Assembly: GCA_016801885.1 (NCBI GenBank)
Contig: CM028888.1
Coordinates: 11,703,170 to 11,767,169 of the forward strand
Origin: Toxotes chatareus
Lineage: Eukaryota > Chordata > Actinopteri > Toxotidae
DNA length: 64,000 bases
Direction: 5' to 3'
The notes under the pieces were generated by a model that ran no database searches, had not been told where the DNA came from, and saw only the letters and a program-made list of their open reading frames with translations. The position numbers were made by a program, and so were the translations under genes. Shown in pieces: positions 13,201-24,052 of this stretch (positions within the stretch are counted from its first letter, which is position 1; the number at the start of each line of letters is the position of its first letter).

Positions 13201-13732
13201 TACCTGATATTCTCTTTCAGTGGCCAGAGGTGTTGCCTTAAAAACATTTATGTGTTTCTTACGCTTTTACCTTATGCCCCTTTAACATCCAGTTATCCTC
13301 TTTTTATCTCTTTAAGGTCGTTAAAATCCATCTTATTCCACTGTGTCTGACAGAATCATTTACATTCTGTATCATCTTGTTTGAGCTTTTCATTGAAGCT
13401 CTCTCAGGTCCACATTGAATGAAATATTCAAACTCCAAGTTGTTATGTCTGCCCCATCACATCAAACGGAAATGTTCTAGATGTTTGTGCATCATTTTAT
13501 ATGCATTTCAACTGTCACCCATTTGGCATCTTTGGAAACTCTGGGATCTCCACTAGAATCTAAAGTAATGCTCTGTGTGTTTGTTTTGTTGCACAACATG
13601 AGTTTGTGAAGACTGAGGCACCAGCGGGTCAGTGAGGTTTAAGAGTTGGAGGTGTGACTCTAATTTCACAAAATTCTTGTCACTTTGAAATCCAAAAACT
13701 CCACTGAATTCTAACGGATTCAAACACACACT

Positions 13733-13775
<43 letters not shown>

Positions 13776-14041
13776 CCTCTTTGAGGTTGTTAATCTGTTG
13801 TATGTAGCCGCTCTGGGCCGACTCCAGCTGGCTGATGTACCAGTACTGATCTCTGCACTTCTGGAAGAAGGTGGGTGAGCGAACCTGGTAGCTGCGCAAC
13901 ACACATGAAAACCAATGATACTGTTATCCTTTGACAACAGACCTGTTTTGCTGCTTGTTTCTATACTATCAGAGTGGTGCAGGTGAACATGCTGTACAGG
14001 ATAATGATGATGGTGGTGTGTGTGTGTGTGTGCGCGTGTGT

Positions 14042-14082
<41 letters not shown>

Positions 14083-17000
14083 AGTGTGTGTGTGTGTGTG
14101 TGTGAGCTCACCAAAGGACCAGTGTGTCGGTCTGCATGTTCAGGTAGCCCTCGCTGGCCAGAAGATCCAGTCTGAAGAAGCGATTGTAGCCCCAGCATTC
14201 ACCCACCTCAAAGTCTGAGGCAAACTCCCGAATGATGTTCTTGGTTGGGTCATTGGAGGCCTGATGGACCATCTCCACACGGTACTCATACCTGCACAGA
14301 AACCAAGATAGCATCACTACACAGGAGAATACACAACAAGAGGTGTGAGGAGAAGGTATCCAGGAGTTTCAGGTGTTATCATACTTAAACGACTGAATGA
14401 CAATGATGACTGCTCTGATGTTTGGGCATTTAATCACACTTTAAATGTGATTTGTTTTTAAACTTGAAAGACTAGGTCTGAACTTGTGTAATATTTCAGC
14501 AACACACACACACTTGTGTAGAACTGCATGTGTCAAGGGATGTATACTCTTGAGTCTTTAGACCTCAAGTGTTGTTCAGTTTGAGCAGAATCTCCTGGGG
14601 CTGAGATTATTTGGTTCAAAATGACAGGACTGGCTGCAACCATGCAGTTTGCAACCTTTTTTGTGTCATCTGAAATTAATACAACAAAGAGCAAAGCAGT
14701 GCTTTCCTGCCTTTTGAGAAAAAACAAAGCGGAAGTGATCAGTCAAAACAAACTCTAGTAAATCTGACTGAAGTTTTATGCTCCTAGACTCTTTAAGGAC
14801 TTGGGATGAGTTCAGATGATGAGTTCTTTTGCCATTCAATAATGAGTCCTGCACCCTTTATAAATGAATAATTCATGTGTGTTTTCCTGTTTTCTCACTG
14901 CAAATGCTATTACTATTTGCTTTTAAAATGATGATTTAACCCCAGGTTAGAGAAAAAGGAAACAAAGGAGAGATTTACCAAAGGAAAAGTTTGCAAAGAA
15001 AGCAAATTCATTACTAATTAATTCATACTTTGATGTTTCAGGGAGTCCAGCAGACAGTTCCAAGAATACAGACAGGTAGTTTCCTCGCACCACACCATTA
15101 CCATCCTGAGAAAGCACATTACAAGAGTTACTAAGAGACACATGAACTGGTTTTGGAAATTATTATTGACCCTCTGATTTTTATTACTGAATTTCCAGAA
15201 CTACAGTAATTATCGTGTTGAGAACACCCCAAAAAATGAATTGCTAGGGAGTGCAATTCCTCAGCTACAAGTTGTGATAAAAAAAAATACTGTAATAACT
15301 ACTGTACTGCATTTTAGCTTCTGGGTCAATGCAAAATAAGCCCCATGAAAAGCAAGACCATCACTTTTTACTATAATGTAATTAATACACTTATCACACT
15401 TATCCACATAATATGGGAAAGATATAGAAGAGAGGGAAAATGTTTCAAACTCACTGGGTAGACTTTCAGTCTCCAGCAGAGCCCGGATATCTGCAGAGGA
15501 GGACTATACACTGGGTCAGCCCGCTGTCTCAGGGTGCTACAAACATACATAAACACACTCATTTCAAACCTTGTGGATAACCTGGCAGCTGCAAAAACAT
15601 TATGCTGCTTTGACAAGATATTCCTATTTGAAACTGTTCCTTAGCCACTTTTCAAATGAAGTGATGGCAGCAACTTTGTACATTCTGTTTACATTTTCCT
15701 CCCTCATTTTTTTTTTGATGTCTTACCTTTTAGGGCACTGTTGGCGCCCTCCAGGTTTAACAAGTCTCAACTTTCAAAGTGAAAAAAAGCTTTTCAGACT
15801 CAAACAGGTACAGTGGTGGGTGGAACTAATTCAAAGTGCTGCTCATCCTCTTTGTAAACAACCACCGGACCCTACTGACTTTCCTGTCAGTCATTTTTCT
15901 CATGATTACATACTTTATTCATTTCAGACATAAAGACCTTGAGAAAGAGAAAGTTTACAACTTGCAAAAGTTTTGTGTTGTAATAAAAGTTATTGCTGTC
16001 AGTTGAACTAGTATAAGTCATGAAAGATGCAGCTAATGCAGCAGAATTCCACAAAGCTAAAACAGCATTTTATAAGAATATTATCTTCAAATTTTCATGT
16101 TAGTTCAATATCAGATCTGCAATACAATAAACAAAGAATACTATAGACTTTGACTACATTTGTAACTAAACATGTGGATATGTTTAAAAACAAATAGTTT
16201 GCATGAGTGTCACCCAACTGTGCCTAAAGGGCAGAGAGTTTATAGCTCTTCCAAAATAGTCCTGAGGCCATTTCTTATTTATATTATCTGCTGCAGCAGC
16301 TATGACTAAATACAACCTAAGAAAGAATTTACCTGAAGTTGACCAGAACAAAAGTGCTGGAGTCATAGGCAGGGACGAGCTCACTGAAAGAGCACAGAGG
16401 AAGGATGAGTACACACAAGACACACTCAATTTGCTGCCACTGTCAAGCTATTCTCTTCAGTGTTATCATCCATGACAATAATTAATTCATTAAAAAAAAA
16501 CGATAATATTTATCAAAATGCAGCAATAAACACCCCTGATGGCCCACAAGCTTGAGCAAAATACCTGGTGAAGTCTGGAGGGACTGGCGTGGTGACGAAG
16601 GACTGCATGGGTTTCCGATGGACCTGCTGGAACATGAGAAGGATCTCTGGGCTCTTGGAGATGAGTTCACTCTTACTGCAGGAGTGAAGCTGTTCAACAC
16701 ACACAAACAGCAAAATCATAACGCTGTCGCCACTAACAGCTAAATCATAAACAATGACAAAACGCAGAATTGCTGTTTTTACACTTCAGCCTTTGTATGG
16801 ATTAAACAAACGTAATCAGGTTTTGTTAGATTCAGACAGAACCAGGCCAGCTGTTTCCCCTTGTTTCCAGTCTCCAGCTACATATTTACTGCACATGAGT
16901 GGAACCAACCAATCAAGCATATTTCTCCAAAACATCTTTAATATTACACAAGGAACAAAACAACAATATGCAGTACAGTACAGCTCAGCGAAGGGAGGCT

Positions 17001-20000
17001 TTGAGCTGCTGCAGACTACCAACCTGATGCTCCACCTCCTGCAGGAGAGACTCCAGCAGCTCCGTCTCCTGGGTCAAGGACGTCTTCTGGCCTGGTGGGG
17101 AGGAACGCATTTCTATTTTCAGTGTACTTGTGCTGAATGTCAGCCCTGATGGAGGCTAGCGAGTGTGAGTGAGTGGGTGGGTGTGCAGGTTGTGTATGTG
17201 GGCGCTGAGTGCATGCAACCACTCAGTCCAGATAAATATTTCATATGTACATTACCCATGGCTATAAAAGGTGCGTCTCACTGCTTTCAGCAGGGAGTCT
17301 GCATATTTTGTTAGGCTAAGGTCTCAAGCTTCAGACACATTTTAGTGCCAGCCAGGGTGTCTTACACCGACAACAGCCCTTTTCAGACATGGGATATACA
17401 ACATTGATGCTTCCGTCTATCTGTTAAAGTCATGGTTTTCGGACATAGGTGTCTTTTATGTTAATGCTCGTTACATTCAGACATGACAGGTTATTTACGG
17501 GCCACATGCTTGCACAATATTTGGCACCTGTGACGAATTTTGAAGTTTATTTTGCTTATTTTGTTTATTGAATTAAATTGGCTTGAATGATAAATAAAAC
17601 CATCACTGGTGTCTTGTTAAACCCAGAATCAACACAGCTGCATTGTGACAGAGGTGCGTCGTGGAGTCCTACCCATGAGGGTGATGAGTTTGTTCTTCAG
17701 CTGGTTGTCCAGACGAGCGATCATCATTTCTACAGCGTTTCGGATCTCTCTGACCCTCTCATCCTTTGCTCCCCTGACAGCCTCTACATTACGCTCCTGA
17801 CCCAGCAAATACACACACACACACACACACAATTTATTTAACAGACATCAGATTTGAACTGAAATATTAATGTGCTGTTGCCATCTAGTGGATGTCAGCG
17901 ACACAATACACCCATACTGCCAAGTTACAATTTCTGTTAAAGAAAAAGTTTCTAATTTATCACCAACAAATTTACACCTTTTTGAAAATGAATGTATTTT
18001 ACTCCTTAAGCTGTCTTTCAAAAGGAGAACAAAAAAAAATTGATTTATTATTATGTTTTTGTTTCTCTCTCTCTCTTTCTCTACATTTATCATTTAACCA
18101 TCTATCACTTTTAATTCAGACTTTAGCATGCTCTTTGACTCTCAGTTTTTATTTTATATTTTCTGGCAGCATGTAACATATGCACTTACTGCTACACTTC
18201 GCTACTTTTTTGTATTGAGCGAATTCAGTGGATGTCATGACCACAGGTCTATAAGATTTTGGTATTCCCTATATAAAAGCAACAAGCAGTACTCACCACT
18301 TCCTGCACCAGACTGATTAGCTCCATGAGGCGGCGGCGCAGCTTGGCAACCTCCTCCTTCACCTTGGTCACATGCTGCTCATAGATCTCCACTAGAGGTT
18401 TAAAGGTGTGGCCACCATGCTGGACACAACAAAAACACCTGTTACTTCCTGTTTGCAGTTTCAATTTGAAGATTTGCCGCTGTCTTATTTCCCTGTGAAT
18501 TGAACATGATGTGATTTTGAACTCTTGGTCGGACCAGGTAAGCAACATAAAGATGTTGCCTTGGGAATTAAAAAGTTGTGAAAAATAATCTTTTAATATT
18601 TTTTAACATTTCAAACCATGAACCGACCAAAAAAAATACTCAGCAGACTAGTTGCAAGCAAAATTGATTACTGAATGATTATTAGGTGTTTGGGACTACA
18701 TGCAAACTGTAATTTAAAAAAACAAAAGATGTGAAACATTACCATGCCTCCCCACAGAGCACACTGATGACAGATGCACTTCTTACAGGTCCAACAGAAA
18801 ACACTCAGCTTCTCATGGTGGTTCTCACATCTGCAGGAATCCAACAACAGGATTATCAGACAAGAAGAAAATGTTATTTCAGGAAGCTTTTTAAACTTGT
18901 CATCGCTCAAAATGTTTTACTCAGTATGTACACAAGTTTTGTAAAACTCAAAACGCAGAAGACAGAGGATGACAATAGAGACTATGGTGAAATGGTGAAG
19001 GAAGGGCAGGAGACAGAAGAACATGTGGTATGTGTTGGAGAAGAAGCAGGACACAAACAATGTGAACCCCAGGACTGAAGGAATTTGGATCAAAGTATTT
19101 CCTGTGAATTATTGCTGAAATCTGCTCGTGTTTCACAGGAAAAATGCCTGAAGGAACTCAGAATTTTTAACATGCATCCTCCAGACCTCACTGCACGGAT
19201 GTCACAGAGATAGTCACATCTTGAAAAAGATACTGATAAACAACTTGATCAACCAAAACAAATCTCACGCCAAATAAAAGTGACAAAGCCGCTCCTTGAT
19301 GAAAAATATAGCTATCGATCATATAGACTTTCTCCATAGACAGGAGCACCTGCACACCAGACTTTTCTCTGAATCATTTTTGTAATTTGCATAAATTCCT
19401 CACTTAAAAAAAAAAAAAAAAAGACAGGTGGGGTTGAGGGCAAAACAGAGTCAAAGAGTAGCAGGAGATGCTCACTTGTCCTTGTCATTGTCCTCATGCT
19501 TGGTGAGGCTGCAGAGCTGCAGGGTGTCCAGCTGCTGGGTCACCTCCTCTGCCCACCGACAGTTGACCAGCTCCCTCAGCTGAAGTGGAGCCCTGTGTGT
19601 AAAAGGAGACGCACACATTTTTATACCTTACCTTTTACCATACACTTTACAACATAACAAGACATGAGACACTACTTACCGACAGTGTGGACACTGGGCT
19701 CTCTGCTCTGTCAACCATCGCTACCAAACAAGAAAATTCAAATTAATAATTGTTGTATCTAAATACAATCACTACAAATGTCCTGCCATTGTTAAAGAAA
19801 GATGATCTTTAAGATACAAATGGTAAAACTCTTATTGTCTCCCAATAATGTGTCTCAGTACAGAAATTCACTACTAATAGCAGAACACAGAGGGGTGCGG
19901 TGAACTTCTACTCTCTGCCTGGTGTGAACACACTTACTCGTATGCAGCTGAAGCAGCAGAGTTTGGAGCAGTGTGGGCAGAGGCGAGCGTCCCTCAGCTT

Positions 20001-20883
20001 CTCCATGCAGATGAAGCATCGAAACACCTCAGCGATGCTCTGCACAGTTACAGAAGATGAGATGAAAACTCACAACAACACTTGCTTAGACACACTGTCC
20101 ACAAAAACTAAACATCAGGTAATTCACATGGGTTTGCAGGTTTATTCCATGGCTTAATGGATTATGGTGGATTGAGTTATAAGTGTAGAGTAAAACAGAC
20201 TTTTTTATTAAAACTACTGTCTTCTGTCATTATGCTTATTGCTATATGATCGTGATCTGATTTAATACTAACTACTAGTTAGAGTCTTGAAATGTTTTGC
20301 TAACAAACCTGTCTGCCACACTCATTGTTGACTTGCCCCATATTTTTAATGGCAGTAAAAGCAGCAGCATTCAGTCACTGGCTGTGCACAGTAGATCTAG
20401 TCAAAGTTCAACAAATTTAAATATATTTACATATATACACCAGTACAGGACACTTGCAGCACACCACGTGTTATATATTTAACATATTTATTTCATGTTT
20501 TGTGCTGCAGTAATGTACATGTGGCTTTAGAGGAGATGTTCCAGAGCGCTGATCTTCTCACTCTCTAACTTTACAATCAGGTTTTGTATGGTTAAATATT
20601 TGGTATCCATGTTGAAAATGTGTTCATTATCAGACTGACTCACACATACATTGTATATTTGCATTAAATGGCTACAGGTGTATCACGCTCCAGCTATTTG
20701 CCTTCTCAACCGGCCCAACCGACTCACTGGTCTCACACCTGATCCACTGTCCAACTTTTAGACTGTTACCACATGGGTTGCTGGCCAAGCATTAGTGGTA
20801 AACATTCAGAAGGTAAACATTTTGGATCTCCAGCTGCAAGGCCTGATGTGTGTGATACATACCTCAACACTTTGTTCATCCAT
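4241..20883 (-). CDS. trim37: TRIM37: RING/B-box/coiled-coil/MATH E3 ubiquitin ligase, complete
   Basis: The start ATG at 20881-20883 encodes MDEQSVE and the stop is 4241-4243. The 24 coding exons are 20863-20883, 19938-20039, 19680-19720, 19476-19592, 18743-18830, 18297-18419, 17673-17796, 17024-17091, 16565-16689, 16333-16383, 15455-15536, 15029-15105, 14112-14291, 13777-13891, 12893-13084, 12010-12143, 11649-11731, 10732-10983, 9561-9869, 7947-8096, 6567-6765, 6350-6441, 5587-5697 and 4241-4287. They total 2883 nt (960 aa; human is about 964). Domains: RING C15-C54 (CFIC...CPHC), B-box from C95 (CENHHEKLSVFCWTCKKC), coiled coil about 130-260, MATH about 276-405 (GLCWRLKVYP, GYNRFFRLDLL), then an acidic and Ser-rich tail. 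Known role of the family: restrains centriole reduplication by limiting PLK4/centrobin condensates, ubiquitinates peroxisomal PEX5, and is mutated in Mulibrey nanism. All splice phases close. Confidence 0.97.
4493..4520. repeat. Perfect 12-bp inverted repeat, 4-nt loop
   Basis: AATAACCTACAA (4493-4504), loop ATTC (4505-4508), TTGTAGGTTATT (4509-4520). It lies in the last trim37 intron, about 200 bp from the terminal exon. Function unknown. Confidence 0.8.
10860..10960 (-). repeat. trim37: Trinucleotide (GCT/AGC-rich) Ala/Ser tract inside trim37 exon 18
   Basis: Exon 18 (10732-10983) encodes a run dominated by Ala and Ser (seven Ala in a row, then TAAAGR and ASSSGAAA) just before the conserved SLLEIDPVILIQLLDLKERS segment. 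The + strand shows interrupted GCAGCAGC/AGCAGC triplets. Such tracts vary in length between alleles and species. Confidence 0.75.
13722..13772. repeat. (CA)n microsatellite, reads as (UG)n in trim37 intron 14
   Basis: About 20 CA units with a few interruptions at the left. It abuts the 5' splice site of trim37 exon 14, whose donor is the complement of 13771-13776. In the trim37 transcript it reads GU/UG, a class of sequence bound by CELF proteins and TDP-43. Confidence 0.9.
14014..14105. repeat. (TG)n microsatellite, reads as (CA)n in trim37 intron 13
   Basis: About 92 bp of TG with CG and GAG interruptions. It starts immediately after the donor of trim37 exon 13 (complement of 14106-14111). 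In the transcript it reads (CA)n, the typical binding site of hnRNP L. Confidence 0.9.
19476..20039 (-). other. trim37: trim37 RING-finger exons (coding exons 2-4)
   Basis: Exon 2 (19938-20039) carries C15-x2-C18 and the CPHC/CC-x2-C core. Exon 3 (19680-19720, only 41 nt) supplies the last CPHC pair (C51, C54). Exon 4 (19476-19592) begins the linker to the B-box. All eight expected metal-ligand positions appear intact, so the ligase should be catalytically competent. Confidence 0.9.
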
Positions 20884-20942
20884 CTCAGCCAGTTTGAAGT
20901 TCTTGATCTCAAAGACAATTCAAAGAAGTCGTAGCCAGCGGT
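20884..20942 (-). other. trim37: trim37 5' UTR part of first coding exon
   Basis: A pyrimidine-rich - strand acceptor (a long T tract ending in TTTTTAG at the complement of 20943-20949) precedes 59 nt of untranslated leader, then ATG. This implies at least one upstream noncoding exon. Confidence 0.7.
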
Positions 20943-22283
20943 CTAAAAAGAAAAAAAAAAAAAAAACATTAGAGACGCTACTTTTAGATGTGCTTTAAGC
21001 TTAAGGTTTCCACTCTGCTTAACAAACCTAACATTTTGATTTTGTCTCTTAGCCGATGTTTCATTTCAAATTCAACATGTGCTGGGATACAGAGACAAAA
21101 TAACACGTGTGTATCACTGCACTGAATATTCTTTTTAGGTTTCAATGAAGCCCTTGGTTTTCACTTCACTTTCAAGAGACTTAGAATCACTTTTGGTAAC
21201 AGTTTGGTTTGGTAATCCTTCACAGACAGCAACATTTATGCTTTTAACATTTTCTAAGCAATTATCCAATGGCAAAATTACAACATTTCAAAACCAATTA
21301 GTGCTCTATCAAAAAAAAATGAAAAAGAAAAAAAACCCTTTTCATTATTGGTTAAACTGCTGATTATTTTCTTGATTAATTGGTTCATCAGTAATAGAAA
21401 CAGAAAGTCAGTCAGAAGCAGAGAACAGTGGGAAATGTGCATTACAATTTGGCCAGCAATCATTAAAAAAAAAACAAAGATGTTTACTATTATACAAAAA
21501 ACAAGACAGAAAATCCTCACAACTAAGAAAAAGGTGGAACCAGAAAACATTTGGTATTTTTCCTAAAAATAAAAATGACTAAAATTATTGATCAATCTCA
21601 AAACAATTGCAGATTACGTTTCTGTCTATCAGCTTTGAGGTACTTGTACTTTACCTGAATCTAATTTTCATGCATCTTTATACTTCTACTTAACTACATT
21701 TCAGAGAGAAACACTATAAATTAGGTTCCACTACATTTACTTAACTGGTTTAGTTGCTGGTTTCTTTACAAATAATGATTTCACTTACAAGACATATGAG
21801 GTGCTTATAAAGTATGACAGCTTATAAACTCAGCTGAAACGATCAGTGCATTAAAGTGTCCATGATTATACTTTTTCTTAAGTAACATCTTTAATTCAGG
21901 ACTTTTACTTGAAGCGTATTTGAGTATTTTAATGGTAACTTGAAGAAGACAGAATTTGCTGTAGAAAAAAGACTTCAACATTTGTATGGCCCTTCAAGGA
22001 AAGTATAAATAATACTACATAAAAGCTGCAAAACACAGATTTCATGGCCAAAAGGTCTCATCACCATTACCGCTAGCTTGTGTAGTCAGTGCCAGCCAAC
22101 ATTAGGAGGCCCAGCATCAGCAGGCACATTGACAGCTAACATGACCGCAGGCAGTCGCGACATGAGCTTATATTTGGTGATATGCCTATTTACTTAAATT
22201 AGCGGGCTCAGAAAACAGAAACACTTTCATATAAAAATGAGAGGCTAGCTAGCTTGTTGGCATTAGCAGGGTGGTTCACTCAC

Positions 22284-22480
22284 CTTCCCAGACTCGGCTT
22301 CGTCTGTCACACCTGATAAACGACTGGAAACAGGGGGCTACATTATATTTTATATATCCGAGCGCACAGCAGGTGTCGTCTCCGCTGGTTTAGCTACATT
22401 CACAGACTATAATAAAGCTCGGTTCGGCAGTGCAAAGGCAGAACTGTGCTCCACAAGGGATGAAAACTGGCTGTTTTGTT
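22284..22480 (-). promoter_or_regulatory. trim37: Probable noncoding first exon and start region of trim37
   Basis: A strong - strand donor (GGGAAG followed by GTGAGT, complement of about 22278-22289) faces the acceptor at 20943, which fits a noncoding exon 1. The region is relatively CpG-rich. A CCAAT box (ACCAATCAG, 22541-22549) lies just upstream on the promoter side. The transcription start is not fixed by the sequence. Confidence 0.5.
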
Positions 22481-23402
22481 GCCCTGAGTTGAAGATGTAG
22501 CGGTAGCGCCTGTTCTGAAGCCTTCTGTCCCCTAGCAATCACCAATCAGACGGTTCCTCTTCTTCTTCTCCTGCTGTTATAGTTTCGCGTCTTTGCGACA
22601 GATGAAGGGGCGTTGGCGCCACCGTCTGGACAGACTGCGGGATCACAGAGGAAACCGGCATCTGAAGATGATTGATAAGTTGAATGGCTGAAAATTCATT
22701 GGTTAGTTTAATAGATGATTGGCCATTTACGTATTTCATTTTTAAAGGAAGAATAGTCAGATAAAACAAGAAACAAGAATACATTGATTTGGGTCTCAGG
22801 GAATAGACAATCAATCAATTATTAAAGAAAATAGTTAACAAGTTTACTGATAATGAAAATAATTGTTGGCTGCAGCCTCACAGCATTCTTCTGTGATGCA
22901 GTAATACTACCTTGTCTAAAGTTTTCTGAGCATTAATTACTTGAAACACAGAACAAGTGGAAGCAATAAAACTCAGCTGTTTCAAAGGAGTCAAACTACT
23001 GTATGAAAGCCCATTAATGCCAGGACATGAAAAAAAGTGATTAAATGATTACAGATGGAAAACAAATTCTCATGTTGAGTCAAACTGATAAGATACAAAG
23101 ACAAAAATGTTTGTTTTTAAGCCAGAGTTCTGAGGCAATACATACATTTTGGTTCATTCTGTCAAAATTCTGACAGAGTAAGCCAAAATTTGGCTTATGC
23201 GTCAAAATTTACCTTTTCATTTCATTGTTCTCACTACTCACTTTGTCAAATGACTTAATATCTCAAAATCAGTGAAAGAAACTGTGACAAGATTCCATAT
23301 AACTTTCTGTATAACTTACACACGTTGAGCTATATCAGGTTTAAGGCATAACACAAACATCATCTTGTTATTCAAAGTACTCTGAGGACTTCATTCGGAC
23401 AC

Positions 23403-23470
<68 letters not shown>

Positions 23471-24044
23471 TAAATTTGCAGTACCCCCATTGTTGTTTTA
23501 TGCAAACAGTCTGGAGCTGGATAGGACGCACAGAGACACATGCAAATCAGCCTATCAGGCAGTGTGGGGTGAACTGCAGAGGTGAACGTTTCTCCACTTA
23601 GGAAAATGCCAAAAAGCAGCCGTGGATTTCCAAAACTTTTTATCCTAACACAAGTGTCTTTTTGAATAAGCAGGGAGACGGACAGGGAACTGGAGCAGCA
23701 CAAACTGTTTACCTGAGGTGGGTCACTCCTCCAACACAGGCTCGTCAATGACTTATTAATATTGTCACTATTTCACGTCACACAGGCTGAGTTTTAATAA
23801 GTTTACTTTCTGTGTGATTGTTCCATACAGAGATGACTGGTGGTAGTGTTTTATGGGAACGTCTGCCTTGCTTATGAATATTACAGCTAGGAATCACACA
23901 GGAATGTGTGGAGTTTGTGTGGTGGTGTGGAGGGGAGGGCGCATTAGAATAAATTCAAGATCATTTTCCTGGGTGGCCTGAGTGCTTCATTGTCCTGGTA
24001 AAGTTACAATCCTGTAGGAAAATCAGCTATATTTATCATTACAG
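22481..24044. other. Divergent intergenic region between trim37 and pou2f3
   Basis: About 1.5 kb between two genes reading outward. It contains the CCAAT box, a 70-bp CA repeat and otherwise AT-rich sequence. A first exon of pou2f3 should lie here or in the adjacent part, but I could not place it with confidence. Confidence 0.5.
23398..23469. repeat. (CA)n microsatellite, about 35 units
   Basis: Almost uninterrupted ACACAC with one CG interruption near the left end, in the shared trim37/pou2f3 upstream region. Confidence 0.95.
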
Positions 24045-24052
24045 ATATTAAG

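Noticed and set aside
13680..14198. Long - strand frame with poly-His/Thr
   Set aside because: It is translation of CA/TG microsatellites joined to real exon fragments in the wrong frame.
23368..23748. 126-codon - strand frame with Cys-Val repeats
   Set aside because: Produced by the CA microsatellite; no splice signals or natural composition.
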